Shown here piece by piece: positions 8,275 through 17,830 of a DNA stretch of 64,000 bases. Numbering within the stretch: the first letter of the stretch is position 1; each line of letters begins with the position of its first letter. This DNA is from Chryseobacterium sp. Leaf404. Lineage in GTDB: Bacteria; Bacteroidota; Bacteroidia; Flavobacteriales; Weeksellaceae. The notes beneath the pieces are model-generated. The model saw nothing but the letters and a program-made list of their open reading frames with translations. It was not told the DNA's origin and did not search any database. Where the stretch lies: the NCBI RefSeq assembly GCF_001424145.1, contig NZ_LMQM01000001.1:434001-498000 (forward strand), in the 5' to 3' direction. The translations under genes were made by a program, and so were the position numbers.

Positions 8275-9705
8275 ATGATAAGCAGAAGAACATTCATCAA
8301 AAAATCATCTCTCGGATTAGGCATATTTGCAATACCGAATTCTGCTACTTTTGTATTTAAAAACGATTTTGTGTCCAAAAGACCAAAGTTATCCGACCGA
8401 AAATTCACTTCAGAAGCCGTTGAAAACACAATTAAAACCATCAAAAAATCCATCGCTGATCCTGAATTGGCGTGGTTGTTTGAGAACTGTTTTCCCAACA
8501 CTTTAGATACAACTGTAAAATTTTATCAGAAGAATAACAAACCTTTTACTTATGTGATTACCGGAGACATCGATGCAATGTGGCTTCGTGACTCTTCGGC
8601 GCAGGTTTATCCGTATTTAAGTCTGGCTAATGAAGACAAAAATCTTAAAGATCTATTAAAAGGCGTGATCAATAAACAGGTTGAATGTGTTCTGCTGGAC
8701 CCGTACGCCAATGCTTTTTTTGATGATGCCAACAAAGTCAGCGAGTGGAAAGATGATTTAACGGAAATGAAACCTGGAATTCACGAGCGGAAATGGGAAG
8801 TCGATTCTCTTTGCTACGTGATGCGCTTGTCTTACAATTACTGGAAAACAACCGGAGATTTTTCTGTTTTTGATACAGATTGGAAAAAGGCAATGCTTTT
8901 GATTTTGCAGACCTTTAAAGAACAACAAAGAAAAGATTCAAAAGGACCCTATAAATTTCAACGATCAAATGGAAATCCTTTAGATACGCAGTTTGCAGGC
9001 GGTTACGGAAATCCGACAAAGAAAATCGGTTTGATTCATTCGATGTTCAGACCTTCTGATGATGCGACTTTTTATCCGTTTTTAGTTTCCTCGAATATGT
9101 TTGCAGTGGTTTCTCTGAGGGAGACGGCAGAGATTTTTTCCAAGATTTTAAACGATGAAAATTTTTCCATTCAATTTAAAAATTTAGCAGAGGAAGTGGA
9201 TGAAGCCATTCAGAAATATGCGATTCTGAATCATCCCACAGCCGGCAAAATCTATGCTTTAGAAATTGATGGTTTCGGTAATGCTCTGTTTATGGATGAT
9301 GCGAATGTTCCTAATCTTTTGTCAATTCCTTATTTAGGTTACGCCTCAAAAGATGATGAAGTGTACAGAAATACGAGGAAATTTTCTTTGAGTGAAGCAA
9401 ATCCGTGGTTCAGTGAAGGTAAATTTGCGAAAGGAATTGGCGGTCCGCATATTGGCGAACACAAAATCTGGCCTCTGGGTTTGATTATGCAGGCTTTGAC
9501 AACTGATGATGACGAAGAAATTGTTTCAGTTTTAAAAATGCTTAAAGCCACTCATGCAGAAACCGGATTTATCCACGAGTCTTTCGATGTAGACAATCCG
9601 AAAGATTATACCAGATCCTGGTTTGCATGGGCCAACACGCTTTTTGGCGAATTGATTCTGCATCTCCACAAAACAAAACCAGAAATCCTGAAACGAAAGT
9701 TTTAA
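8275..9705 (+). CDS. Glycoside hydrolase family 125, exo-alpha-1,6-mannosidase-like
   Basis: A 476-residue exported protein. The N-terminus MISRRTFIKKSSLGLGIFAI resembles a twin-arginine (Tat) signal. The GH125 (formerly DUF1237) core is clear: ITGDIDAMWLRDSSAQVYPYL with the catalytic Asp, KWEVDSLCY, DDATFYPFLVSSNMF, and the C-terminal HESFDVDNPKDYTRSWFAWANTLFGELI containing the catalytic-Glu region. Members trim alpha-1,6-linked mannose from N-glycans or fungal mannan. No SusCD or other glycan genes surround it, so it is a solitary scavenging enzyme. The substrate is inferred from the family. Confidence 0.9.
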   Translation: MISRRTFIKKSSLGLGIFAIPNSATFVFKNDFVSKRPKLSDRKFTSEAVENTIKTIKKSIADPELAWLFENCFPNTLDTTVKFYQKNNKPFTYVITGDIDAMWLRDSSAQVYPYLSLANEDKNLKDLLKGVINKQVECVLLDPYANAFFDDANKVSEWKDDLTEMKPGIHERKWEVDSLCYVMRLSYNYWKTTGDFSVFDTDWKKAMLLILQTFKEQQRKDSKGPYKFQRSNGNPLDTQFAGGYGNPTKKIGLIHSMFRPSDDATFYPFLVSSNMFAVVSLRETAEIFSKILNDENFSIQFKNLAEEVDEAIQKYAILNHPTAGKIYALEIDGFGNALFMDDANVPNLLSIPYLGYASKDDEVYRNTRKFSLSEANPWFSEGKFAKGIGGPHIGEHKIWPLGLIMQALTTDDDEEIVSVLKMLKATHAETGFIHESFDVDNPKDYTRSWFAWANTLFGELILHLHKTKPEILKRKF

Positions 9706-9765
9706 TTATAAAAAAACCTCCACAAAAGTGAAGGCTCAGAAAAATCTATGTTGATAACCTAATGG

Positions 9766-10689
9766 TTAGGATGCCGAATTGTGTTCTTTTGTCTGCTGAA
9801 TTCTATTATTAGATTTGTTTTTTCGGTAAAAGTAAAATCCGATTCCTGCAATTAATACAATTGGCCAAATGGCTACAAGCCCTACGAACAGTTTTTGAAT
9901 CAGATAAAAGCCCTCTGTAAAAGCATTTTTCACATCATAAAGGAAATTAAATTTATATTTATTGTCGATGTTTTTTGTGTTGGTCACCGCAATTTCTGCG
10001 ATGCGAAGTTTAGGTTCTTGAATGTAAATCTCAACTGTGCTGTACTTTAAATTATCCGAAACATCCATGTTGGCAAGCTGCTGAAGATTTCCATCGGACA
10101 TATTTTCGTTATCTAAAGTTACCTTGTCTTGAGTTGCCTTGAGTTTTGAAATATTTTCTTCAGTTTTCTTGATTCTTTTGCCTTCCAATTCTGCATATTT
10201 AATACTTGAAGTCACATCTTCGGCATTGATAAGTCTTGAGTTTAGAAACAGTTTTTTATCATTGATTAAGGTTAAAAGTTCGCCTAATTTTGAAGTGGGA
10301 ACCCTTACCAGCATTGAATTTTCTGTCTGATATTTTTTCACGAGCATCGCATCCTCACCGGAAGTATTGTAAGTGTCTTCAGAAATTACTTTGCTTTGCA
10401 AATCGCTGTGCGTAACAAAACCTCCCAATTCCTGAACTGTTTTTTCAATTGAAATTGTTGTATCGTAAACATCTTTAACTTCCATGTTTACATTGGCAGT
10501 TTTGATGAATTGCTTTTCTTTTACAGACATTGTTGCAACCGAAGAAATACTATCTGCACTTATATTAATTGCAGAATCGGGTTTAGAATAAGCCTCAAGA
10601 TCAGAAGTTGAAGCCTCTCCTTTTTTACATGAATAAATTTCTAATAACAGTGCTGCTGCGATCGTTAATCTGATGTAAGTCGTTTTCAT
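9766..10689 (-). CDS. DUF4349 domain lipoprotein with C-terminal membrane anchor
   Basis: 307 residues. The N-terminus is a lipoprotein signal (MKTTYIRLTIAAALLLEIYSC, Cys 21). The middle matches the DUF4349 pattern: FIKTANVNMEVKDV, QELGGFVTHSDLQS, then a predicted coiled-coil pair (residues about 170-215), and YSTVEIYIQEPK. One hydrophobic segment near residues 265-288 ends in a basic stop-transfer tail. DUF4349 proteins are envelope proteins of unknown biochemical role. It is convergent with the GH125 gene and probably monocistronic. Confidence 0.8.
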   Translation of the reverse strand: MKTTYIRLTIAAALLLEIYSCKKGEASTSDLEAYSKPDSAINISADSISSVATMSVKEKQFIKTANVNMEVKDVYDTTISIEKTVQELGGFVTHSDLQSKVISEDTYNTSGEDAMLVKKYQTENSMLVRVPTSKLGELLTLINDKKLFLNSRLINAEDVTSSIKYAELEGKRIKKTEENISKLKATQDKVTLDNENMSDGNLQQLANMDVSDNLKYSTVEIYIQEPKLRIAEIAVTNTKNIDNKYKFNFLYDVKNAFTEGFYLIQKLFVGLVAIWPIVLIAGIGFYFYRKNKSNNRIQQTKEHNSAS

Positions 10690-10979
10690 ATGTATATATT
10701 TATTTATTTTTAAATGTCATATGGAATCGCCATTTGGTATGTGTTTTACCAGTAGCATTAGATATTGGCGATTTTATAATATTGATTTTTAATTTCTTGC
10801 TTAATCCAAAGTTGAGCAGGAATTGCTTGCAATGTTTGAATATTACAGGTAACATTTTGTAAACAATTATTTTGATTTATTTAATTATGAATCAACACTT
10901 TGTAAATTACACTATCGCATTGTGTACCACGTTCGGATTGATTTTTGCTTAAATTTTACAAATCAAAACAGAAATCAAT

Positions 10980-12338
10980 ATGTCTAAAACTTTTTCCAAA
11001 ATCAGAAACGCCATAGAATTGTTTAAATCGATTGATTTTGACCAGCTCAGCGAAATTTCACAAAAGGTAAATCTTCCGAAACTCATGGAAAATTTTTCCA
11101 AACTGGATGACAAACAGCTCAGCGGAATGATGAAAATGCTCGACCCGAATAAAAAATCCAGAGAACTTCCGCCCATCGATGGCGATTTCTATGATGTTTA
11201 CCATACGTTAACGCCCGAACAGCGCGATGTTCAGCAGAAGGTGAGAGATTTTATGGAAAAAGAAGTCAAACCGTTGGTAAATCATTACTGGTTGCGTGAT
11301 GAATTTCCGCACGAATTGATTCCAAAATTTCAGAAACTTGATATCTGCGGCGTAACCTACGAAGGCTATGGATGCAAAGGAATGCCTTTTTTAATGGAAG
11401 GTGTCATTGCGATGGAAATGGCAAGAATTGACGCCTCGATCGCAACATTCTTTGGAGTACAGTCTGGTCTTTCGATGGGCTCAATTTATATTTGCGGTTC
11501 GGAAGAGCAGAAACAGAAATGGCTTCCTCAAATGCAGAAATTTGAAAAAATCGGAGCATTTGGCTTAACTGAACCTGAAGTGGGTTCAGGAGCGGCAGGT
11601 GGTTTAACAGTTACCTGCAAAAAAACACCTGAAGGATGGATTTTAAACGGACAGAAAAAATGGATCGGCAACGCCACTTTTGCGGATATCATTATTATTT
11701 GGGCAAGAGATTTAGACGATGGTGAAGTGAAAGGTTTTATCGTTGAAAAAGATAATCAGGGATATTCTGTAGAGAAGATCAGAGGAAAAATGGCTTTGAG
11801 GATAGTTCAGAACGGATTAATTACTCTTAAAGACTGTCTGGTGACTGAAGAAAACCGTTTACAAAATGCGAATTCATTTAAAGACACGGCAAAAGTCTTG
11901 AGAATGACGAGAGCCGGTGTTGCATGGATGGCGACAGGCTGTGCAAGAGGTGCGTACGAAAGTGCGCTTGATTACACAAGAACAAGAGAACAGTTCGGAA
12001 AACCGGTTGCATCATTTCAAATGATTCAGGGACATCTGGTGGAGATGCTTTCTAACCTTACCGCAATGCAGACGATGGTTTTCAGACTTTCTGAAATGCA
12101 GGATGAAGGAACTTTAAAAGATGAACACGCCTCTTTAGCCAAAGTTTTCTGTACGATGAGAACCAGAGACGTCGTTTCCAGAGCGCGTGAAGTGATGGGT
12201 GGAAACGGAATTCTGCTTGAATACGATGTCGCGAGATTCGTCGCCGACGCAGAAGCAATTTATTCTTACGAAGGAACAAAAGAGATCAACTCACTGATTG
12301 TGGGCCGTTCAATTACAGGTTTCAGCGCATTTGTATAA
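10980..12338 (+). CDS. Acyl-CoA dehydrogenase, glutaryl-CoA dehydrogenase-like
   Basis: 452 residues: an acyl-CoA dehydrogenase core preceded by an extra N-terminal region of about 60 residues (helical, Lys/Leu rich). Core motifs are FGLTEPEVGSGAAGG, the FAD-contact WILNGQKKWIGNA, TREQFGKPVASFQMIQ and VMGGNGILLEYDVAR. The catalytic glutamate is in YSYEGTKEINSLIVGRSITG, a pattern closest to glutaryl-CoA dehydrogenases (YEGTxxI...LGRxITG). The arginine and decarboxylation residues were not checked. It would oxidise an acyl-CoA in the cytoplasm and pass electrons to ETF. A 290-base AT-rich region precedes it, containing only a doubtful 21-codon frame (10887-10952). Confidence 0.85.
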   Translation: MSKTFSKIRNAIELFKSIDFDQLSEISQKVNLPKLMENFSKLDDKQLSGMMKMLDPNKKSRELPPIDGDFYDVYHTLTPEQRDVQQKVRDFMEKEVKPLVNHYWLRDEFPHELIPKFQKLDICGVTYEGYGCKGMPFLMEGVIAMEMARIDASIATFFGVQSGLSMGSIYICGSEEQKQKWLPQMQKFEKIGAFGLTEPEVGSGAAGGLTVTCKKTPEGWILNGQKKWIGNATFADIIIIWARDLDDGEVKGFIVEKDNQGYSVEKIRGKMALRIVQNGLITLKDCLVTEENRLQNANSFKDTAKVLRMTRAGVAWMATGCARGAYESALDYTRTREQFGKPVASFQMIQGHLVEMLSNLTAMQTMVFRLSEMQDEGTLKDEHASLAKVFCTMRTRDVVSRAREVMGGNGILLEYDVARFVADAEAIYSYEGTKEINSLIVGRSITGFSAFV

Positions 12339-12345
12339 AGGTAGT

Positions 12346-12389
12346 AGTGAATTGTAAATTTTGCTCCGCAAGCGAATTGACAATTCACT
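12346..12389. repeat. Inverted repeat between convergent genes
   Basis: AGTGAATTGT at 12346-12355 pairs perfectly with ACAATTCACT at 12380-12389. A further partial copy (ATTCACAATTCAC) follows. It lies between the convergent acyl-CoA dehydrogenase and DoxX genes and could act as a bidirectional terminator or be a small dispersed repeat. Confidence 0.5.
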
Positions 12390-12406
12390 ATTCACAATTC
12401 ACATTC

Positions 12407-12784
12407 TTACTTCAGCAACGCTCTATATTTCTCTTTATTGTCGAAAATTATCCAAAGATTGATTAAAAACAAGACACCTGCGATTGACATTCCCATTGTA
12501 GATTTGTCGATGGTGAAAACGTGAAGAATAATTCCGACCATTACCGGAAAGATCACGATAGCACCCAAAGCCCTTGTTTTTGGAAAGATAAATAGTAATC
12601 CGCCAATAATTTCTACCGCTCCTACCAAAGGCATCAGCCAGTGCAATTCGTTGAACGCATCAAAAATCTTCATCTGTTCCGGTGTGATTTCCGGCATCGG
12701 CATGTAGTGCAGGAACTTGTCTAAGCCAGCGTTAGCAATCATCAGCCCGAAAAGCAGGCAGATAATTAATTTCAAGATTTTCAT
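12407..12784 (-). CDS. DoxX family membrane protein
   Basis: Using the ATG at 12784 gives 125 residues; the longer frame to 12802 would need a TTG. Four hydrophobic segments are present, with GLMIANAGLDKFLHYMP, LVGAVEIIGGLLFIFPKTRALGAI and a C-terminal IFDNKEKY, all typical of DoxX/DoxD-like integral membrane proteins. Members have been linked to thiosulfate or quinone redox and to stress complexes in other phyla, but for this subgroup the function is not known. It is separated from the upstream gene by a terminator. Confidence 0.8.
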   Translation of the reverse strand: MKILKLIICLLFGLMIANAGLDKFLHYMPMPEITPEQMKIFDAFNELHWLMPLVGAVEIIGGLLFIFPKTRALGAIVIFPVMVGIILHVFTIDKSTMGMSIAGVLFLINLWIIFDNKEKYRALLK

Positions 12785-12836
12785 ACTATTGATTTTCTTC
12801 AAATGTAATAAAATATTTTAAAGCTGAAAAAGACAG

Positions 12837-12863
12837 AAAAACCACTGTAAAAACAGTGGTTTT
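12837..12863 (-). terminator. Terminator downstream of the His-tailed membrane protein
   Basis: AAAACCACTGT (ending 12848) pairs with ACAGTGGTTTT (from 12853) around a short A loop. The run of T on the minus strand fits termination of the gene ending at 12930. It may work in both directions. Confidence 0.75.
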
Positions 12864-12929
12864 AAATATATGTTGTTTTGCTTTGATAGTCCTTCTTCCG
12901 AATTCAGGGGAAAAAGAACTGACAATCAA

Positions 12930-13217
12930 TTAATGATGTCCGTTACTTCCGTGGTTATCATGAATAAAAGGACCGTGACCTTTCGGAGAGTTGTAAATAA
13001 CTTCTACACCTTTCTGCTCATAAAGCATTTTGCTTCTGATTTTTTCAGGATCAAAAGGCTTTACTTTTCCGAAATATTCCTTTAAACCTTCAGTCAGCCA
13101 AAGAGGAATAACAAATCCGAAAAACATTAAAATACACCAAAACCCGACAAGCAACATGCAAACGAAGTAAACTGTCCAGATGAATTGGTAAAACGGCCAA
13201 AATGCTGATAACATCAT
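12930..13217 (-). CDS. Small membrane protein with His-rich tail
   Basis: 95 residues that I do not recognise by name. One long aromatic-rich hydrophobic region covers about residues 4-42, probably two helices in a hairpin. It is followed by a soluble part (LKEYFGKVKPFDPEKIRSKMLYEQ) and a C-terminus with six His among the last 16 residues (GPFIHDNHGSNGHH), which could bind metal. The start at 13217 is the first of two adjacent ATGs. It has its own terminator. Its function is unknown. Confidence 0.65.
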   Translation of the reverse strand: MMLSAFWPFYQFIWTVYFVCMLLVGFWCILMFFGFVIPLWLTEGLKEYFGKVKPFDPEKIRSKMLYEQKGVEVIYNSPKGHGPFIHDNHGSNGHH

Positions 13218-13315
13218 GATTCTTTTCTTAAAGATTTACGCAAAAATAGAACATTTTTACCTCTTAGGCAAAAGATGAAAGCTGATTTTCGCTATTTATT
13301 TTAAATTTAAACTAA

Positions 13316-14923
13316 TTAATGTGCCAAATTTGCGAAAAAGTCATTGCCTTTATCGTCAGTTATGATGAATGCAGGGAAATCTTTCACTTCAATTTTTCTT
13401 ACTGCCTCCATTCCCAATTCCGGGAAATCGACCACCTCAACAGACAAAATATTGTCTTTTGCTAAAATTGCAGCCGGTCCACCAATTGAACCGATGTAGA
13501 AACCGCCATACTTCTTGCAGGCATTGGTTACATCGGCAGTTCTGTTTCCTTTTGCGAGCATCACCATACTTCCACCGTGACTTTGGAATTCGTCAACATA
13601 AACATCCATTCTTCCCGCAGTCGTTGGCCCGAAACTTCCTGAAGGCATTCCTTCCGGTGTTTTCGCAGGTCCGGCATAATAAATAGGGTGATTTTTGAAA
13701 TATTCAGGCATAGGCTGTCCTGCATCCAACAATTCTTTGATTTTTGCGTGAGCGATATCTCTTGCAACGATTAAAGTTCCGTTTAATTTTAATCTTGTTT
13801 TGATTGGATATTTTGAAAGTTCAGCTAAAATTTCCGGCATTGGTTTATTCAAATCAATATCAACCGCTGCTTCCAAATGTGGTGGTGTTGCAGGCAAAAA
13901 TCTTTTCGGATCTACTTCCAATTGCTCTAAAAAAATACCGTCTTTGGTAATTTTTCCTTTAATATTTCTGTCTGCCGAACAGGAAACTCCCATTCCTACC
14001 GGACAGGAAGCTGCATGACGAGGCAATCTGATTACTCTAACATCGTGCGTTAAATATTTCCCGCCAAATTGAGCACCAATTGCACTTTCCTGACAGATTT
14101 TCTGAACTTTTGCTTCCCATTCCAAATCTCTGAACGCCTGCCCGGCTTCATTTCCTTCTGTCGGAAGATTGTCGTAATATTTTGCAGATGCCTTTTTCAC
14201 CGCTGCCAAATTTGCTTCAGCAGAAGTTCCTCCAATTACCAAAGCCAAATGGTAAGGCGGGCAAGCCGCTGTTCCCAAATCTGAAATTCTTTCCTTTACA
14301 AAAGCTTCAAGAGATTTTTCGTTCAGTAAAGATTTCGTTTTCTGATAAAGGAAAGTTTTGTTGGCAGAACCACCACCTTTCGTCAAGAATAAAAATTCGT
14401 AGTAATTTCCTTTTTTAGCATAGATATCAATCTGCGCCGGAAGATTTGAACCTGAATTTTTCTCATCAAACATCGTCAAAGGTACGACCTGAGAATATCT
14501 TAGGTTTCTTTTCTGGTAGGTATTGAAAATTCCTTTGCTTAAATATTCGCCGTCTTCAACGCCTGTGTAAACGTTTTCACCTTTTTTTCCCATCACGATT
14601 GCCGTTCCTGTATCCTGGCAAGAAGGTAAAGCACCTTCCACCGCTACCGCAGCATTTTGAAGTAAATTATAAGCAACAAATCTGTCATTATCAGTCGCCT
14701 CAGGATCGTCAATAATTTTTCTTAAACTTTCCAAATGCGAAGAACGGAGCATGAAAGAAACGTCTGCCATAGCTTCTTCAGCCAATAGCTCCAAGCCTTT
14801 CGGGTCGATGGTTAAAATTTCTCTTTCACCATGCTGCTCCACTTTCACATAGTCTGAAGTCAATTTTTTATAAACCGTATCATCTTTCAAAATTGGATAC
14901 GGATCCTGATATCTAAAATCCAT
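13316..14923 (-). CDS. Class I fumarate hydratase (4Fe-4S, FumA/FumB type)
   Basis: 535 residues with both the alpha part ([27 protein letters not shown]-like [24 protein letters not shown]) and the C-terminal beta part ([31 protein letters not shown]) fused as in FumA. The three cluster cysteines fit PSC, ASC and a Cys in the NAC/VSC region; exact ligands were not assigned. It hydrates fumarate to malate in the TCA cycle but is oxygen-labile. It is divergent from an unrelated class II fumarase 198 bases away, so the cell has both kinds. No separate fumB-like subunit gene is present. Confidence 0.93.
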   Translation of the reverse strand: MDFRYQDPYPILKDDTVYKKLTSDYVKVEQHGEREILTIDPKGLELLAEEAMADVSFMLRSSHLESLRKIIDDPEATDNDRFVAYNLLQNAAVAVEGALPSCQDTGTAIVMGKKGENVYTGVEDGEYLSKGIFNTYQKRNLRYSQVVPLTMFDEKNSGSNLPAQIDIYAKKGNYYEFLFLTKGGGSANKTFLYQKTKSLLNEKSLEAFVKERISDLGTAACPPYHLALVIGGTSAEANLAAVKKASAKYYDNLPTEGNEAGQAFRDLEWEAKVQKICQESAIGAQFGGKYLTHDVRVIRLPRHAASCPVGMGVSCSADRNIKGKITKDGIFLEQLEVDPKRFLPATPPHLEAAVDIDLNKPMPEILAELSKYPIKTRLKLNGTLIVARDIAHAKIKELLDAGQPMPEYFKNHPIYYAGPAKTPEGMPSGSFGPTTAGRMDVYVDEFQSHGGSMVMLAKGNRTADVTNACKKYGGFYIGSIGGPAAILAKDNILSVEVVDFPELGMEAVRKIEVKDFPAFIITDDKGNDFFANLAH

Positions 14924-15049
14924 TTACTTTCTATTTTCGGTGCAAAAATAAAACATCGTGAAAAAAGCATGAGTAAAATCAATGATTTAGATGCGTATTT
15001 ATAATGATTATAAATTGCGGAGTTGTTTTACATTGTTTAACTTTAGCAA

Positions 15050-15110
15050 TTGAGGCTGAGCTTAAGGTTAAGTCTGATTAAACCTAAACCTCAGCCTAAA
15101 TCTGAAGAAA
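15050..15110. repeat. Imperfect inverted repeat in front of fumC
   Basis: GAGGCTGAGCTTAAGGTTAAG (from 15052) is roughly complementary to AAACCTAAACCTCAGCCTAA (ending near 15100). The left arm resembles the segment at 50782-50806 (TTGAGGCTTAGGTTAAGG), so this is probably a dispersed element. It gives a false in-frame extension of 24 codons to the fumC reading frame. Confidence 0.5.
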
Positions 15111-15121
15111 ACAATTTCACA

Positions 15122-16516
15122 ATGAATTACAGAATAGAAAAAGACACCATGGGTGAAGTGCAGGTTCCTGCTGACAAGTTTTGGGGCGCGCAGACAGAAC
15201 GTTCAAGAAACAATTTTAAAATCGGTCCCGAAGGTTCAATGCCCCATGAAATTATCGAAGCATTTGCTTACTTAAAAAAAGCTGCGGCATTTACCAATAC
15301 AGATTTGGGAGTTCTTCCCGCAGAAAAAAGGAATATGATCGGCAAGGTTTGTGATGAGATTCTGGATGGAAAACTGAATGATCAGTTTCCTTTGGTTATC
15401 TGGCAAACCGGATCTGGTACACAGTCGAACATGAATGTGAATGAAGTGATTGCCAACCGTTCTCATTTTAACGCTGGCGGAAACTTAGGCGACAAAACTG
15501 AAGTTCACCCGAATGACGATGTGAATAAATCTCAGTCATCCAACGACACGTATCCAACAGCAATGCACATAGCGGCGTACAAAAAAGTAGTTGAAGTTAC
15601 AATTCCTGCAGTTGAGAGACTAAAAAATACGTTGAATGAAAAAGCAATTCAATTTAAAGACATTGTAAAAATCGGGAGAACGCATTTGATGGATGCAACA
15701 CCATTGACTTTAGGTCAGGAGTTTTCAGGATATGTTTCTCAGTTGAACTACGGAATCAAAGCTTTAAAAAACACCTTACCCCATCTTTCTGAATTGGCTT
15801 TGGGCGGAACTGCAGTAGGAACTGGTTTAAATACACCCCAAGGTTACGATGTAAAAGTAGCGGATTACATAGCAAAATTCACGAATCTTCCTTTTGTAAC
15901 CGCCGAAAATAAATTTGAAGCTTTGGCCGCTCACGATGCGATTGTAGAATCTCACGGCGCGTTGAAGCAATTGGCGGTTTCTTTATATAAAATCGCTCAG
16001 GATGTCAGGTTGATGGCTTCAGGACCACGTTCTGGAATTGGCGAAATTCATATTCCGGAAAACGAACCAGGTTCTTCCATTATGCCTGGAAAGGTAAATC
16101 CTACACAGAATGAGGCTTTGACAATGGTTTGTGCTCAGGTTTTAGGTAATGACACTACAATTTCTTTTGCGGGAACTCAGGGAAATTATGAACTGAATGT
16201 TTTCAAACCGGTGATGGCTTACAATTTCCTGCAGTCGGCTCAATTAATCGCTGATGCTTGTATTTCATTCAATGACCATTGCGCCGTTGGCATTGAACCG
16301 AATCATGAGAGAATTAAAGAACTGGTTGATAAATCTCTGATGCTGGTAACCGCTCTGAACACGCATATCGGTTATGAAAATGCTGCCAAAATTGCAAAAA
16401 CCGCTCACAAAAACGGAACGACTTTAAAAGAAGAAGCGATTAACCTTGGTTTTGTCACTTCGGAGCAGTTTGATGAGTGGGTGAAACCAGAAGATATGGT
16501 GGGAAGTTTGAAATAG
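15122..16516 (+). CDS. fumC: Class II fumarate hydratase
   Basis: With the ATG at 15122 the protein is 464 residues, exactly the family length, starting [20 protein letters not shown]. The frame is open upstream to 15050 but that part is repeat sequence. Motifs are [52 protein letters not shown] and the fumarase/aspartase signature [15 protein letters not shown] with the catalytic Ser loop. It catalyses fumarate hydration without an iron-sulfur cluster and so stays active under oxidative stress or iron shortage. It is divergent from the class I enzyme. Confidence 0.96.
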   Translation: MNYRIEKDTMGEVQVPADKFWGAQTERSRNNFKIGPEGSMPHEIIEAFAYLKKAAAFTNTDLGVLPAEKRNMIGKVCDEILDGKLNDQFPLVIWQTGSGTQSNMNVNEVIANRSHFNAGGNLGDKTEVHPNDDVNKSQSSNDTYPTAMHIAAYKKVVEVTIPAVERLKNTLNEKAIQFKDIVKIGRTHLMDATPLTLGQEFSGYVSQLNYGIKALKNTLPHLSELALGGTAVGTGLNTPQGYDVKVADYIAKFTNLPFVTAENKFEALAAHDAIVESHGALKQLAVSLYKIAQDVRLMASGPRSGIGEIHIPENEPGSSIMPGKVNPTQNEALTMVCAQVLGNDTTISFAGTQGNYELNVFKPVMAYNFLQSAQLIADACISFNDHCAVGIEPNHERIKELVDKSLMLVTALNTHIGYENAAKIAKTAHKNGTTLKEEAINLGFVTSEQFDEWVKPEDMVGSLK

Positions 16517-16521
16517 AATAT

Positions 16522-16698
16522 TGCTCACGGATCGCATAGATTTATTGCCCCACAGATCGCACAGATTTTTGATCTGCTTTATTTACAAAATCTGCGTGAG
16601 ATAATCTCACAGTGATTTTTTACAGATTCAGCATATTTTTTTTTCAAATTCATCTGTGAAAATCCTTGAGATCTGTGAGAGAATTAAAACAAATAATT
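16522..16698. repeat. Degenerate 'cacagat' intergenic repeat element
   Basis: About 170 bases downstream of fumC contain short CACAGAT/ATCTGTG blocks. The left side has CACAGATCGCACAGATTTTT in direct orientation. The right side has the inverted form (CATCTGTGAAAATCC, GATCTGTGAGAGAATTAAA). The right end resembles 50935-50965 (ATCTGTGAAATCC ... GAGAGAATGAATTAAA). This looks like a MITE- or REP-like family with inverted ends. No protein is encoded. Confidence 0.5.
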
Positions 16699-16703
16699 TG
16701 ATA

Positions 16704-16738
16704 AAAACTCCGTGGAAAATAAATTTCTGCGGAGTTTT
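16704..16738. terminator. Bidirectional terminator between fumC and the convergent gene
   Basis: AAAACTCCG at 16704-16712 pairs with CGGAGTTTT at 16730-16738. A and T runs on the two sides suit termination from both directions. Confidence 0.75.
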
Positions 16739-16763
16739 CTGTTAAATATAAATGTGAAAAATC

Positions 16764-17801
16764 TTACCAGCCTAAAGCAATTCCGAAAACCAAAGCTTTG
16801 TCGTTTTCAAAATAAGAATCTTTGAAGAAATTGCTGAAATCTCTTTTGACGAAAACACTTAAGTTATCGTAAGAAACCGTGAACTGAGCGCCGTAAACAA
16901 AAGGATTTACCTGATAGTTGGAACGGTCTCTGAAACTTTGAGAATCTCCTTTAACGATATTATTAGTTGACATTCTCACACCGCCATAAACGTTTGCAGT
17001 CATTCTCAAACCGTCTGAATAAGGTCTGTACTGAACATCCATTCCGGCATTTTTAATTTTAGAAAAATTATATTGAAATCCGAAAGGAACCATCAAATAA
17101 CCCGTTCTCAATTTAGACTTATCTAAACTTCCTTCATATTTTGCCAACATCACATCGCTGTTTTGTTTGGCGAAAATCATATTATTGTCCGGACGAACCG
17201 TTCTCCATGAAAACCCTAAACCTGAAATCAATCCCCACGGGCTCGTTCTGCTGAACTGGTAATTAAATTTCAAACCAAATTCCAGATTGTTGGCATACCC
17301 TAAATTTTTATCTAAATCGTTATCAGGTTTATCGTTGGTCAAAGTCATGATTCCGTAAGAGAAATATCCTTCAAGATTTTTTACGGGGCGGTATTTTTTA
17401 AGCAATTGTGATTTTAATTCTTCGTTTGAAGTTACGTCAGAATTTAAAAGAGAATATCTCACTTGTTTTTGGATGACCTGATCCAAATCAAAACCCAATG
17501 CCTCAATTTTTGCATCTATTTTATCCGAATAGCTGTCCGCAATTTGTGCTTTCTGCCTGTCGAATTCAGCTTTATCTAAATTTTTTACCTGAAGAGTCGC
17601 CAATTCGCCCTCCATCAACTTTTTTTCTTCCTGAATAATTGCATTGATCTTTGCAGCATATTCTTCTACTTTCTCTTTAACGATCGGACTTACCGTAGTG
17701 TCTTCTTTAGACTGAAGATTGATTCCCAACGCTTTTTTCTGTGCATTAACTGTGGTTGCAACAAGGCACAACATTCCTGTGATGATAAATTTCTTAATCA
17801 T
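16764..17801 (-). CDS. Secreted outer-membrane protein, coiled-coil plus beta-barrel-like
   Basis: 345 residues with a clear signal peptide (MIKKFIITGMLCLVATTVNAQ). Residues about 35-105 are charged and helical (EEYAAKINAIIQEEKKLMEGEL...), probably a coiled coil. From about residue 145 it is strand-rich with GYFSYGIMTL, LEFGLKFNYQF, GFQYNFSK and a C-terminal FGIALGW, as in an outer-membrane barrel. It is the last gene of a three-gene minus-strand unit behind an ECF sigma factor and an anti-sigma-like gene, so it may be the target output of that system. The function is unknown. Confidence 0.7.
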   Translation of the reverse strand: MIKKFIITGMLCLVATTVNAQKKALGINLQSKEDTTVSPIVKEKVEEYAAKINAIIQEEKKLMEGELATLQVKNLDKAEFDRQKAQIADSYSDKIDAKIEALGFDLDQVIQKQVRYSLLNSDVTSNEELKSQLLKKYRPVKNLEGYFSYGIMTLTNDKPDNDLDKNLGYANNLEFGLKFNYQFSRTSPWGLISGLGFSWRTVRPDNNMIFAKQNSDVMLAKYEGSLDKSKLRTGYLMVPFGFQYNFSKIKNAGMDVQYRPYSDGLRMTANVYGGVRMSTNNIVKGDSQSFRDRSNYQVNPFVYGAQFTVSYDNLSVFVKRDFSNFFKDSYFENDKALVFGIALGW

Positions 17802-17830
17802 GATATTATTTTTTTTAGTTTAAAATTGAA

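Noticed and set aside
10887..10952. 21-codon frame upstream of the acyl-CoA dehydrogenase
   Set aside because: Too short, with no terminator or promoter context as seen at lysA; kept only as a remark.
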